A stretch of DNA of 64,000 nucleotides from Candidatus Caccopulliclostridium gallistercoris (GCA_018713725.1 DVOJ01000010.1:21769-85768), one strand, 5' to 3'. Shown: positions 25,894-35,229, numbered from the stretch's first letter. Numbers and translations: made by a program. The notes: generated by a model not told the origin, from the sequence alone.

Positions 25894-28800
25894 TAAAGGA
25901 TAAAGCTCAGGAAGAAGTTGTTAATTCCACGAATAAAAACCTAATTGTTTCTGCGTCTGCGGGCAGTGGAAAGACAACTGTAATGATTAGAAAGATAATA
26001 AAACACATGATAGAAGACGGCGTGGGCGTTCGCGACATCTTAGTTTTAACCTACACAAAAGCTGCCGCAGAAGAGATGAAGCAGCGCTTGCTTTCAGCTA
26101 TCTACGAAAACGCGCAAAATAACCCTAGCCTATTAAATCAAATAGACGACCTTAGCATAGCAAATATTTCAACCATACACAGCTTTTTCCAAAAAGTGTT
26201 AAAAAAATATTTTTATATTTTAAAACTGGACCCGTCGTTCAGTTTGTGTGACGAACTTGAAAGCGAAAACTTAAAAGCTAAGGCATTAGAGCAAGCCATG
26301 CAAAACTTTTTTGAAGAGAGCCCAGATGAGTATAAAGAGTTACTAGAAATTTATGGCAATGATAGAACGGACAGAAAACTGCAAAAAACAATAAAAAGCA
26401 TAAATGAATTTTGTGCGTCGCTAGCGTCTCCGGGGAAATGGCTAAACGAAACCGCATTAAAACTTTATGATAATAAAGAATATTTATATTCGCTAATGAA
26501 CGAAGACCTATGCTTTAAAGTGCAGGGCTTTAAAATGGAAGCGGATAAAATTATGTTTAGAGCTAAAGGTCAGGAAGTTTATGTAAAATATCTAAATGAA
26601 GTTCTTTCCAGCCTTGCGCTTGTAAATAATAAGCTAGATTTTTTTGAAAATTATTCAAATTTTACGCAAATTTCCTTTAAAAATTTAAAAAAAGATGAAG
26701 AAAACTTAGTTTATTTGCAAATTTTCGATTTAAGAAAGAAAATAAATGAATATAAATTAAACTTAAATAAAGCAGACCTTACAAAAGAACACACTGAAAA
26801 AGTTATAGAGTTTACAAAAAACATTGCGGTTTCCGTGCTTAAAGTGTATGCGGAATATTCTAAAACCTATGAAGAATTAAAAAAAGAAAGAAACTGTTTA
26901 GATTTTAATGACCTTGAAAGGCTAATGTTAAAGCTCTTAGAACATGAAGATATAAAGGAAAGCTTAAAGCAGGAATTTAAACAGATATATATAGACGAGT
27001 ATCAAGACGCAAACTTGCTTCAAGAAAGCATATTGTGCCAAATTTCAAACGGCTTAAACAGGTTTATGGTGGGCGACGTAAAGCAAAGCATTTACGCTTT
27101 TAGGCAGGCAAACCCGGATATATTCTTAAATATTCAAAAACAGTATGAAAGCGAAGAAAATAGCGAAAGTAAGCATTTAAATTCAAATTTTAGAAGTAGA
27201 AAAGAAATTTTAAACTTTGTGAACTTAGTGTTTGATAAAATTATGACGCCCATAACTTGCGGAATAGACTATAAAAACACATCGCGCTTTCAGCCCAAGG
27301 CGGAATATAAAGAGACAAGTTCAAATATTCCGGCAGTGAATATTAAAATTATAAAAAGGGAAGAAAAAAATGCAGAAATAAATCCGCCCAAAATATATAG
27401 CGTACAAAAACATGAGCCACGTGCAGACGTGGAAGAGCTTCCAGAGCTAGAAGCAAGGGTGGTGGCGAAAGAAATATCCGAGCTACTTGGAAAAGAAATA
27501 TATGTAAACGGCGAAATAAAGAAGGTGGATTTTAAAGATATCACAATACTTATGGCGTCTCGTGGCTCGTATATAGATAAATTCTCGGCCATGCTCTCAC
27601 GTTTTGGAATTCCGCTTCAAGCAAATTCTAGGGCGCAGCTCTATTCAGATAATATTATAAAAGCGCTAATTAATATTTTAGCACTTGCTACAAATTTTCA
27701 AGACGATATAAGCCTTGCTTCTTCATTAAAAAACTTTGGGAATTTTAGTTTGAATGAACTTTATATAATAGCAAAAGAGGACGGCGAAAATTTCTATGAA
27801 AAAGTGCAAAAATTTAGTGGGAATGAAGAAATTTCTAAAAAAATAGAAAATTTCCTTCAAATTTTTAATAATTTTAAAGAAAATATAATAAATTTAGGAA
27901 TTTTTACAAGTTTAAATTTACTCTACGACCAAACGGGCTTTTTAAAAAACTTGGGTTCAGAAAATAAGTTAAAAGTTAAAAAGTTTACAAACGAATTTTT
28001 AAAAAACGGTTACAACTACGACGTTTTAGGCTTTTTAAATTTTGCGGAAAAAGATTTAGTTCTTGCTCCAAGTTTTACGTCGGAAGAAAACGCGGTAACA
28101 GTGACCACTATCCATGCAAGTAAAGGGCTAGAATACCCAGTGGTGTTTTTAGTAAATTGTGGCGCAGATTTTACAAAGGGCAAAAAAGAATATGAGGTTG
28201 TATTAAATGAAAAATTAGGGCTTGGCTTGAAAGATACGTTGGACGAGCCGCCAATTGTATATAACACACTAATTGAAAGAGAAAAGAGAGATGAATTTGC
28301 GGAAAAATTAAGGCTATTTTATGTGGCACTTACAAGGGCAAAAAATCACTTATATATAGTTGGCTCATCTACATGTAATTTTAAACGTATTGAAAACGAT
28401 TACGACGTTTTAAAAAAGAAGTGTTTTTTAGATTTAACTCTTGGTAGCCTTAGCGAAGAAGAGTTGAACGACTTAATTTCTAAAAATTCTATACTAACAA
28501 AAGAGGGCTTAAACGCGGAAATTATTTCAGATTTCAACTTTAATTTAAGTGAAATAGAAAAAACTAGCCTTAAATCAGATGAGAATTTAAAGCAAATATT
28601 TTTAAATTATTTTAACTTTAATTATCCATATTCAAAGGAAATTAATCTAGCTTTAAAAAACTCCGTAAGCCGAATTGTGCACGATGAAGAAGGATATAGC
28701 CAAAACTTGCAGCCTAAAAATTTCCAGCTTTCCGAGCATTTAACCGGCGATGCTTCTAAAATAGGAACGGAATATCATAGCGTTATGCAAAAGGTGGATT

Positions 28801-29204
28801 TTTTCAAAAATCAAGAAAAATTAGAGCTTTCTACAAACGTTGAAGAAGAAAAAATAAATGCCGCAATAAATGCTGTAAAAAAACTTTTAAATGAAACAAA
28901 GTGCGTTAAGCTCTTTAAAGAACAAGAGTTCATGATGTACGTTCCGCAAGAAGAAATAAATGCTGGCGGTAGCCCGGATAAAATATTAATTCAAGGTGTA
29001 ATAGACCTTTTAAGCCTTGGTGAAAAGAATATTATAATAGATTACAAACTTTCTTCTGTAAAAAGTGCAGAAAAGCTTATAAGCCTTTATAAAACTCAGT
29101 TAAAGCTATATAAGCTTGCTGCCGAAAAGGCGTTCAACATTAAAATAGACGACGTTTATTTGTATAATTTTAATACAAAAGAAATGCTTAAAATAATCCT
29201 TTAA
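25890..29204 (+). CDS. addA: AddA helicase-nuclease subunit
   Basis: The 1104-residue product is the UvrD-like helicase of AddAB with a C-terminal nuclease. Walker A is SASAGSGKTT (residues 21-30). Motifs follow in order: LTYTKAAAEEMKQRL, IYIDEYQDANLLQ (Walker B), GDVKQSIYAFRQANPDIF, LNSNFRSRKEIL, TTIHASKGLEYPVVFL and RLFYVALTRAKNHLYI. The nuclease motif is IIIDYKLSSV near the end. It overlaps addB by four bases, so the subunits are translationally coupled. No addition to the operon follows: a promoter and a membrane protein gene come next. Confidence 0.95.
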   Translation: MIKDKAQEEVVNSTNKNLIVSASAGSGKTTVMIRKIIKHMIEDGVGVRDILVLTYTKAAAEEMKQRLLSAIYENAQNNPSLLNQIDDLSIANISTIHSFFQKVLKKYFYILKLDPSFSLCDELESENLKAKALEQAMQNFFEESPDEYKELLEIYGNDRTDRKLQKTIKSINEFCASLASPGKWLNETALKLYDNKEYLYSLMNEDLCFKVQGFKMEADKIMFRAKGQEVYVKYLNEVLSSLALVNNKLDFFENYSNFTQISFKNLKKDEENLVYLQIFDLRKKINEYKLNLNKADLTKEHTEKVIEFTKNIAVSVLKVYAEYSKTYEELKKERNCLDFNDLERLMLKLLEHEDIKESLKQEFKQIYIDEYQDANLLQESILCQISNGLNRFMVGDVKQSIYAFRQANPDIFLNIQKQYESEENSESKHLNSNFRSRKEILNFVNLVFDKIMTPITCGIDYKNTSRFQPKAEYKETSSNIPAVNIKIIKREEKNAEINPPKIYSVQKHEPRADVEELPELEARVVAKEISELLGKEIYVNGEIKKVDFKDITILMASRGSYIDKFSAMLSRFGIPLQANSRAQLYSDNIIKALINILALATNFQDDISLASSLKNFGNFSLNELYIIAKEDGENFYEKVQKFSGNEEISKKIENFLQIFNNFKENIINLGIFTSLNLLYDQTGFLKNLGSENKLKVKKFTNEFLKNGYNYDVLGFLNFAEKDLVLAPSFTSEENAVTVTTIHASKGLEYPVVFLVNCGADFTKGKKEYEVVLNEKLGLGLKDTLDEPPIVYNTLIEREKRDEFAEKLRLFYVALTRAKNHLYIVGSSTCNFKRIENDYDVLKKKCFLDLTLGSLSEEELNDLISKNSILTKEGLNAEIISDFNFNLSEIEKTSLKSDENLKQIFLNYFNFNYPYSKEINLALKNSVSRIVHDEEGYSQNLQPKNFQLSEHLTGDASKIGTEYHSVMQKVDFFKNQEKLELSTNVEEEKINAAINAVKKLLNETKCVKLFKEQEFMMYVPQEEINAGGSPDKILIQGVIDLLSLGEKNIIIDYKLSSVKSAEKLISLYKTQLKLYKLAAEKAFNIKIDDVYLYNFNTKEMLKIIL

Positions 29205-29244
29205 AAAAATAATTAAAAAAATATTTAAAAATTATTAAAAAATA

Positions 29245-29274
29245 TTAGTTAAAATAAATTTTGTGTGTTATACT
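29245..29274 (+). promoter_or_regulatory. Promoter of the AT-hook membrane protein gene
   Basis: TATACT (29269-29274) with a weak TTAGTT -35 box (29245-29250) 18 bases upstream. A 40-base leader carries AAAAGGGGGAA before ATG 29315, one of the strongest ribosome-binding sites in the window. Confidence 0.5.
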
Positions 29275-29314
29275 AACAAAGAATTTAAAACTTTTTTGAT
29301 AAAAAGGGGGAATT

Positions 29315-32230
29315 ATGTCATCACTTGCAGAAATCGTAATTGATATAAGAAGATTCTTAATAGGCCTTGCAGGAACTATCACATGGGATATTCTATTTTA
29401 TCTTGCAATAGGCTTTGAACTTCTTATGATTGTTTTCTTCATAATTAAATCTAGTTTTAGTTATGAAATGAGAATGGAAAGAATTCTTTATAAATTAAAT
29501 AGTTGGTTAAACACAAATCAGTTTATAGACCAGAATAATTTAATTGAATTTAATTCATTAATGAAAAAAACACCAAAACTACTTAGATATCACTGGCACC
29601 AATATATGCTTTATAGGGAAAAGGACCCAAGCTTTTATATGTCTCCATATAACTGTATAGAAAAGCCACTAAAAACAAGTTCCTTTTCATCTAACATTAA
29701 AAACTTAAGCATAATAAACTATTGTATAGCTGCGGTGGCACTAGTAATAGGGCTTGCATACATATCTACGTCCACTTTCTCGGCAGCTGAGTTTGCTCAA
29801 GTTTTAATTATACCGGCAATTGTGTTCATAGTAAACGCAATATTCGCTATGCTATTAAGGGCTAGGCAAGATAGAAATCTAAGCAAATTCTACCTATATT
29901 TCCACTACTTTGGCAGAAAAATGGACAAAGCCGTTACAACAATGCCAGATTACGTAGACTTTGAAGTGCTATTCACCAAGAAAGAAATTAAGCGCGGAAT
30001 TCCAGTTCTTAACGAATATCTTGAAAAGAGAGCTCGTCAAGAGCAAGAAGAGCTTGAAAAGGCAAGGCTCAACGCCGTTGAACACGAGAATTTCGATTTC
30101 TCCAAGGCTGGCATAGACGGAAGCCTAGTTCTTGAAAGAGCTATGAAGGAAACGGAAACGTATTTGAATTTCAGACAAAGAACGTTAGGCGATATTCAAC
30201 AGCTTGAAAGCGAAGTGGATAGCTTAAAGCGTAACTACGAAAACACGCAAAAAGATTATCAAAGAAAACTTCAAGCCAGCAAGGAAAACGTGGATAGGCT
30301 TAGAAAGCAACAGGAAGAGTCCACAAACCGTATTGAAAGCAACTACATAAAGAAACAACAACAAGACGAAGTTAAGAAGCAAGAACAATTAGAGCGCGAC
30401 TTCGACGATTCAACTGTAAGATTTAATAACGATATTCAATCATTGCAAACAGAAATTACAACTAAGAGAGCAGAGCTTGAAGAACATAGAAAGATTGTAG
30501 AAGATGCAATGAACGCCGAATACGAAACTTTCTCTAAGAAGGTTTACGACCAAATTGATAAGTCTATTGAAGAAAGGGTAAATAACGAAAAGCAAGCCAT
30601 TATTGATATGAAAGACGGCATTGCAGACGAGCTTCAACAGGCAAACTTCACAATAGAAGCACAGAAAAAAGAAATTTCCGATTTAAGAAAAGCGCTTGAA
30701 AAGGCGGGCGTTCCACAGGGCGAATTTGAATACTATAACGAAGCTCTAAGGGAAGAAGCTAAAAAGATTAAATCTGGAAAGAAGAATAAAAAAGAAGAAA
30801 AAGTAGAAGAGCAAGCGGCGCAAGTTCAAGAAGCAGCTGAGCCGCAAGAAGAGCCGCAACCAGAAGTGCAAGCCGAACAGCCAGAAGTTCAAAAAGCACA
30901 AGCCCAGCCACAACAAACAGAAAATCAAGCCGAAGAACCTGTTTACGATGAATACGGCGGCTACTATGATGCGGAAGGCTATTATAGATACAGAAACGGA
31001 ACTTATTACGACCCACAAGGCAATTACCACGACGAATTTGGTGGCTACTACGACCCACAGGGCAACTACTTCCCACCAGAAAACGCCGAGCAGCCAGCTG
31101 AAGCTGTTCAAGAGCCAGAAACTCCGGTAGAAGAAGTACCGGTAGAACAAGAAACTGTTCCAGTAGAAGAAGTTCAAGTACAGGAGCCGGCAGAAGTTCA
31201 AACCGAAGAGCTTAAAGAAGAAAGTCAAGAGCGGCCAGCAGAAAAAGTTCAAGAAGAGCAGAAACCAGAAGAAAACACGGACGATATAGATAACTTTAAC
31301 TTCTTTGCAGAACCTGAGGAGAAGGTAGAAGAGTTAAAAGCCGAAGAAGAAAAGGTGGAAGAGCCAAAGGCTGAAGAACCTAAGGAAGCGCCGAAAAAGC
31401 GTGGCCGTCCTAGAAAAGTTCAAACAGAAGAAGTGCAAGAGCCAAAACAAGAAAAGAAACGCGGTAGACCTAAAAAGGTAGTTGAAGAAAAACCTGTTGA
31501 GCAGGAAGCAGAACCTGTAAAACGTGGCCGTGGCAGACCTAAGAAAGTTCAAACAGAAGAACCTGAAGAAAAGAAAAAGGTAGGAAGACCAAAGAAAACG
31601 GACACGGAAGAAAATAAGGTTGGTAGACCTTCAACAACTAAGGCGGGAGCGTCTAGAAAGGTTGGTAGACCTAAAAAAGCAGTAGAAGAACCTACTGAAG
31701 AACAGACAACTGCACCTAAAAAGCGTGGACGCCCAAGAAAAACTGAAGAAACGAAGACTGAAGAAGCAAAGCCAGCAGCAAAGCGTGGTAGACCTAAAAA
31801 GACGGAACAGGAAAAGCCTGTAGAAGAAAAACCAGCTACCACAGCAAAACGCGGTAGGCCTAAAAAGGAAACAACTGCGGAAGCTGAAACAAAACCAAAG
31901 GCGAGCCGTGGCAGACCTAAAAAACAGACATCTTCAACGGCGCAAACACAAACGGCAGCTAAAAAGCGTGGCAGACCAAGGAAAACGCAGGACAGCTTAG
32001 ACGAAATTAAGAAGCTTAACGAGCAAATTCTAGAAGAAAACTTAAAGCTTCAACGTCAGCAAGCGGAGCTAAATAGCGCACTTGGAATAACACTTTCACA
32101 ACTCGATATTAAGAGAGCGGAAGACGCTAATCAAAACGCTGAAACGCAGCCGGAAAACGTTGAAAACAAGGTGGAAAACGAAAATCAAGAACCGGTTACA
32201 GTAGATTCAAATAATAATGAAAATAACTAA
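29315..32230 (+). CDS. Membrane protein with coiled coil and eleven AT-hook-like motifs
   Basis: The 971-residue product has three membrane helices at about 24-47, 132-151 and 160-182. A long coiled coil follows (about 225-465), then a Gln/Glu/Pro/Ala-rich linker and a Tyr/Gly-rich repeat (about 544-590). Eleven short basic motifs with a GRP core come next (about 694-890), mostly KRGRPRK or KRGRPKK with three VGRP variants, spaced by acidic Glu/Thr/Pro linkers. A last coiled coil lies at about 893-935. GRP motifs flanked by basic residues are AT-hooks, which insert into the minor groove of AT-rich DNA. I infer a membrane-tethered protein that binds the nucleoid. I know no named family with this layout. 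It lies 110 bases behind addA. Confidence 0.85.
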   Translation: MSSLAEIVIDIRRFLIGLAGTITWDILFYLAIGFELLMIVFFIIKSSFSYEMRMERILYKLNSWLNTNQFIDQNNLIEFNSLMKKTPKLLRYHWHQYMLYREKDPSFYMSPYNCIEKPLKTSSFSSNIKNLSIINYCIAAVALVIGLAYISTSTFSAAEFAQVLIIPAIVFIVNAIFAMLLRARQDRNLSKFYLYFHYFGRKMDKAVTTMPDYVDFEVLFTKKEIKRGIPVLNEYLEKRARQEQEELEKARLNAVEHENFDFSKAGIDGSLVLERAMKETETYLNFRQRTLGDIQQLESEVDSLKRNYENTQKDYQRKLQASKENVDRLRKQQEESTNRIESNYIKKQQQDEVKKQEQLERDFDDSTVRFNNDIQSLQTEITTKRAELEEHRKIVEDAMNAEYETFSKKVYDQIDKSIEERVNNEKQAIIDMKDGIADELQQANFTIEAQKKEISDLRKALEKAGVPQGEFEYYNEALREEAKKIKSGKKNKKEEKVEEQAAQVQEAAEPQEEPQPEVQAEQPEVQKAQAQPQQTENQAEEPVYDEYGGYYDAEGYYRYRNGTYYDPQGNYHDEFGGYYDPQGNYFPPENAEQPAEAVQEPETPVEEVPVEQETVPVEEVQVQEPAEVQTEELKEESQERPAEKVQEEQKPEENTDDIDNFNFFAEPEEKVEELKAEEEKVEEPKAEEPKEAPKKRGRPRKVQTEEVQEPKQEKKRGRPKKVVEEKPVEQEAEPVKRGRGRPKKVQTEEPEEKKKVGRPKKTDTEENKVGRPSTTKAGASRKVGRPKKAVEEPTEEQTTAPKKRGRPRKTEETKTEEAKPAAKRGRPKKTEQEKPVEEKPATTAKRGRPKKETTAEAETKPKASRGRPKKQTSSTAQTQTAAKKRGRPRKTQDSLDEIKKLNEQILEENLKLQRQQAELNSALGITLSQLDIKRAEDANQNAETQPENVENKVENENQEPVTVDSNNNENN

Positions 32231-32237
32231 GGTTAAA

Positions 32238-32271
32238 TAAAAAGGCAGGGTTACAAACCTTGCCTTTTTTC
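32238..32271 (+). terminator. Terminator of the AT-hook protein gene
   Basis: An 11-base stem aaaaggcaggg/ccttgcctttt with one G-T pair is followed by T residues, directly after the stop codon. Confidence 0.8.
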
Positions 32272-32318
32272 TAATTATTTTCAGTGTATGCCACATAATG
32301 CCTTGTCTTTTTACATTC

Positions 32319-32346
32319 TTGACATTTTATAATTGTATGATATAAT
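32319..32346 (+). promoter_or_regulatory. Promoter of the 32370 gene
   Basis: TTGACA (32319-32324), 16 bases, TATAAT (32341-32346). The leader carries TAGGAG before ATG 32370. Confidence 0.65.
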
Positions 32347-32369
32347 AATGTAAAATTAGGAGTTAAAAG

Positions 32370-32663
32370 ATGGACAAATATTATTATTTTAACTTATATA
32401 AATATGGTTGCATAAAGCTTGCTGGGGTAAACGTAGAGCCTGAGCACGTATATAACTATGTGCTTGAAAAATATAATGAAAGTGTAGGCGAGAAGCCGCA
32501 CGATAAGGCATATTGGATGGGCGCTTACGAATTTTTATTAGACACATATGTGGAAACGTTTATAAAGCTAGACAGCGAACCTGAAGTTTATAAAGAAGAG
32601 ATAAAGGAATGGTTAGAGCCAAAATTCAATAAGCGCTACGATGGTTATAATGTGGAAAAATAA
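32370..32663 (+). CDS. Small acidic cytosolic protein, function unknown
   Basis: A 97-residue protein rich in Tyr, Glu and Lys, apparently all-helical, with no signal peptide or membrane helix. I do not recognise it. It is a single-gene unit with its own promoter, TAGGAG ribosome-binding site and terminator, which supports it as a real gene. Confidence 0.7.
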   Translation: MDKYYYFNLYKYGCIKLAGVNVEPEHVYNYVLEKYNESVGEKPHDKAYWMGAYEFLLDTYVETFIKLDSEPEVYKEEIKEWLEPKFNKRYDGYNVEK

Positions 32664-32665
32664 TT

Positions 32666-32692
32666 AACTGCACCTTGCATGGTGCAGTTTTA
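32666..32692 (+). terminator. Terminator of the 32370 gene
   Basis: The stem aactgcacc/ggtgcagtt (32666-32674 with 32681-32689) with loop ttgcat is followed by T residues. Confidence 0.8.
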
Positions 32693-32805
32693 TAATGTTT
32701 TCAATTTGCCTTAAAATATTTTACAATATTAAAAAATTTATGGTATACTAGTTAAAACTAATTGCTTACTAATTATTGTGTAAAATAATTTAAAGGAGAA
32801 TATCC

Positions 32806-33999
32806 ATGAGCAAAAGATTTAAAATTTTATCACTTTCAACGTCACTTGTATTGTGTGTTTCGCTATTTTTAGTAGGGGTGTTTGCTGCAAGTTCAGTTAG
32901 TCTAAACGTTTCAAGCACTATATCTTTTAAATCGGAAGGCGTTTTCGTTATGGTTGAAGGGGCTATAAAACAGGGCTCAGCTTCAAGCCAGTCCAATATT
33001 TCTACAATTAAAGCTTATTCTTATAAGCCAGTTAGCACTTCGGATAATTCTCCAGATAGCGCGCAAGCGTCTGAGTTCGTTACTAATGATGGCGTAACTC
33101 CTGCAAGCTGGTCAAATGGCACAGACGTTACTTTTAATGAAGAAAATAACGTTATAAAATATGAATTTAATTTTACCAACTATACGGAAGAATCGGTATA
33201 CGTTACAAGAAATATAAATTTAACTGTATTAGGCTCGTTTTTTGGAGAAAGTAACGTAGTGGAAAGCACTACCGGAGAGCTAGTTCTTCCTGCTTATACT
33301 GGCACAGCACCTACGCCAGTTACATATTCTGTAACCATTACATTAAATAACTTTTTAACTTCCTTTACGGGTGAAGAAAGGCAGTTAACTGCAGAATTTG
33401 TTTTTGAAAGGGGAGGTGTAAGAGCTCCAGTTCAAGCTGATAGTAGTGTAATTTTACCTACGGGTGTAACTTATGAAATATACATAAATGACGATACTCA
33501 AGCAATATCTTCAAGCAATTTGAATGGCCTTAAAGTAAGGACGGGCGACCAAATTAGCATAAAAAGTTTACCAAGAGAATTAGATGGTTTAAATTTATAT
33601 GTAAAAAATGGCGAAAGTCAAACTTTAGTAGGAACTCTAGATGCTGTCACAACCAGTGTAGTTATACCAGAACTTCAAGAGAATGATACAATACTTTTAC
33701 AGCCGGTTAAGGCAATTATGGCTGAAATTCGTGGTTTGTCCATAGATTTTCTTCTGATTAATGGACAGCCAAATACTAATTATATGGACGGGGATACGAT
33801 TTATGTGAAAGCTGGAGATGTTTTAACGAAAGATGAAAACAATCCTGGATCTACAGTTCCGGTTTTATTCTATTTATATAATTCGGAAGACGAACAAATA
33901 GGTGGAGGTTCAATCAATAAAGCGGGAGAAGATTTTTATATTATTCCAGAACTTCAGGAAGGATGTTATTTTACTTATACTACTTTGCCGACTCCATAA
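32806..33999 (+). CDS. Secreted surface-type protein, frame broken near the end
   Basis: The 397-residue reading frame starts with a signal peptide (residues 1-28, VLCVSLFLVGVFAAS). A beta-rich region follows (SVSLNVSSTISFKSEGVFVMVEG), resembling the start of TasA-like or SipW-processed fibre proteins, though I cannot prove kinship. The C-terminal half has two similar segments, each ending in IPELQE-N/G. The frame stops at TAA 33997-33999, but coding sequence of the same style continues at once in the -1 frame to 34121. AAAGGAG precedes ATG 32806. Either the gene is interrupted by an indel, or the sequence has an error, or frameshifting occurs. Confidence 0.75.
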   Translation: MSKRFKILSLSTSLVLCVSLFLVGVFAASSVSLNVSSTISFKSEGVFVMVEGAIKQGSASSQSNISTIKAYSYKPVSTSDNSPDSAQASEFVTNDGVTPASWSNGTDVTFNEENNVIKYEFNFTNYTEESVYVTRNINLTVLGSFFGESNVVESTTGELVLPAYTGTAPTPVTYSVTITLNNFLTSFTGEERQLTAEFVFERGGVRAPVQADSSVILPTGVTYEIYINDDTQAISSSNLNGLKVRTGDQISIKSLPRELDGLNLYVKNGESQTLVGTLDAVTTSVVIPELQENDTILLQPVKAIMAEIRGLSIDFLLINGQPNTNYMDGDTIYVKAGDVLTKDENNPGSTVPVLFYLYNSEDEQIGGGSINKAGEDFYIIPELQEGCYFTYTTLPTP

Positions 34000-34121
34000 C
34001 AGATAATGATGGTGGAACTAGTGGAATTGAAATGCCAGGAGCTTATACACATAAAATTGAAATAAATAAAGATTGTACTATAAATATTATTGCTGAATAT
34101 ACAGGGAAATTTGCTACATAA
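33996..34121 (+). pseudogene. Out-of-frame C-terminal tail of the 32806 gene
   Basis: In the -1 frame 41 further codons are open from 33996 to TAA 34119-34121, starting ITDNDGGTSGIEMPG and ending IIAEYTGKFAT. The composition and strand pattern (HKIEINKDCTINIIAEY) match the preceding protein, and the frame has no start of its own. The expected full protein would have about 438 residues. Confidence 0.7.
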
Positions 34122-34133
34122 TAATTTATACAA

Positions 34134-34161
34134 AAAAACCTATGCGTTAGCATAGGTTTTT
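34134..34161 (-). terminator. Terminator of the rpsF-ssb-rpsR operon (bidirectional)
   Basis: A perfect 12-base stem (34134-34145 with 34150-34161) with loop gtta is flanked by A/T runs. It ends the ribosomal operon on the minus strand and the secreted-protein gene on the plus strand. Confidence 0.85.
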
Positions 34162-34181
34162 GCTTTATATTTATCTTATTT

Positions 34182-34436
34182 TTACTCTCCCTTGAATGGT
34201 AGAAGGGCCATGATTCTTGCTCTCTTTATTGCAACGGCTAGTTCACGTTGGTGCGTAGAACATGTGCCTGTTTGACGTCTTGGAAGAATCTTGCCTTTTT
34301 CTGTTATATACCTTCTAAGCTTTGCAGCGTCTTTATAGTCTATAACAGAACTTTTGTCTGTGCAGAATGCGCAAACTTTCTTCTTAGATGGGCGTTTAAA
34401 CTTTTTAGCCTTCTCTTCTTTAACTACTTCTGTCAT
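34182..34436 (-). CDS. rpsR: 30S ribosomal protein S18
   Basis: This 84-residue protein binds 16S rRNA next to S6. It has the conserved core [26 protein letters not shown], the tail [15 protein letters not shown], and the metal-binding cysteines of the zinc-type S18 (CAFC and TGTCSTHQ). It is the last gene of the rpsF-ssb-rpsR operon, 12 bases after ssb, with AAAAGGAGAA before its ATG. Confidence 0.97.
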   Translation of the reverse strand: MTEVVKEEKAKKFKRPSKKKVCAFCTDKSSVIDYKDAAKLRRYITEKGKILPRRQTGTCSTHQRELAVAIKRARIMALLPFKGE

Positions 34437-34448
34437 ATTATTCTCCTT

Positions 34449-34862
34449 TTAAAATGGTAGGCTGTCATCGTCTACAGGTTCAAGTTCGGCAACGTCAGCC
34501 TTCTTTGGTTGTGCTGGAGCGCTTTGGTATTCAGCACTATCGGAGTTTCTTGAACTTAGGAACTCTACTTCATCGGCTATAACTTCTGTGATATATCTTT
34601 TAGAGCCGTCCTGAGCGTCGTAGCTTCTTGTTTGAAGTGAGCCAACAACTCCGCACTTACTGCCTTTTTTAAGGTATTTGTGGCAGTTTTCTGCTTGACC
34701 ACGCCATACAACTATGTTAATAAAATCAGTTTCTCTTTCGCCGTCGGCATTTTGATATCTTCTAGATACTGCTAGGGTAAATCTGCAAACTGAAACACCG
34801 CTGTTCGTGGTGGCAAGTTCTGGGTCTTTGGTAAGATTTCCTACTAAAATAACTCTGTTCAT
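34449..34862 (-). CDS. ssb: Single-stranded DNA-binding protein
   Basis: SSB coats single-stranded DNA and recruits repair and replication partners. The 137-residue product has the OB-fold start MNRVILVGNLTKDPEL, then FTLAVSRRYQNADGERETDFINIVVW, and the acidic tip DDDSLPF that docks partner proteins. Its position between rpsF and rpsR is the conserved Firmicutes arrangement. Confidence 0.97.
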   Translation of the reverse strand: MNRVILVGNLTKDPELATTNSGVSVCRFTLAVSRRYQNADGERETDFINIVVWRGQAENCHKYLKKGSKCGVVGSLQTRSYDAQDGSKRYITEVIADEVEFLSSRNSDSAEYQSAPAQPKKADVAELEPVDDDSLPF

Positions 34863-34871
34863 AAAATCTCC

Positions 34872-35153
34872 TTACTTTGCTACGAACATCTGACGTACTA
34901 TGCCGTCTGTTATGTTCATAAGTTTGTTCATCTCGTTTACAACGTTTGGTTCAGCTGAAAAGTTCATAAGAACGTAGAATCCTTCATTTTTGAAGTTGAT
35001 AGGATAAGCAAATTTTTTCATTCCCCATCTGTCAATTCCTTCAACTACGCCCTTTTTGTTTTCAACATAAGCTTTAAATTTTTCAATTAAGGCTTCTCTA
35101 GCTTCCTCGCTAGCATCTGCTGAAATGATGTACAAGAGTTCGTACTTATTCAT
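34872..35153 (-). CDS. rpsF: 30S ribosomal protein S6
   Basis: This 93-residue protein carries the S6 signatures MNKYELLYII, VEGIDRWGMKKFAYPINFKNEGFYVLMNF and DGIVRQMFV. ATG 35153 is chosen because AAAAGGAGG lies 6 bases upstream and the family starts here; the frame is open further upstream, but that is the mRNA leader. S6 heads the operon with ssb and rpsR. Confidence 0.97.
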   Translation of the reverse strand: MNKYELLYIISADASEEAREALIEKFKAYVENKKGVVEGIDRWGMKKFAYPINFKNEGFYVLMNFSAEPNVVNEMNKLMNITDGIVRQMFVAK

Positions 35154-35223
35154 ATTTTCCTCCTTTTGGTCTAATTTCGGTTTTCTTTCGAAAACAAGAA
35201 GTACTTTAATCTTTATTAAAGTC
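35154..35223 (-). promoter_or_regulatory. 5' leader of the rpsF operon, possible S6:S18 control site
   Basis: The leader of about 70 bases contains a hairpin (GTTTTC-GAAA-GAAAAC) followed directly by CCG. In several bacteria the S6:S18 complex represses this operon by binding a leader structure with a conserved CCG. The resemblance here is loose, so the assignment is tentative. Confidence 0.35.
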
Positions 35224-35229
35224 GGGCTA

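Noticed and set aside
30746..31842. Long minus-strand frames opposite the AT-hook protein gene
   Set aside because: They arise from the low-complexity Lys/Glu/Pro codons of the real gene and give implausible Phe/Leu-rich products.
33985..34005. Programmed ribosomal frameshift at the end of the secreted protein
   Set aside because: No slippery heptamer or downstream pseudoknot is evident near the break, so an indel or sequence error is more likely.
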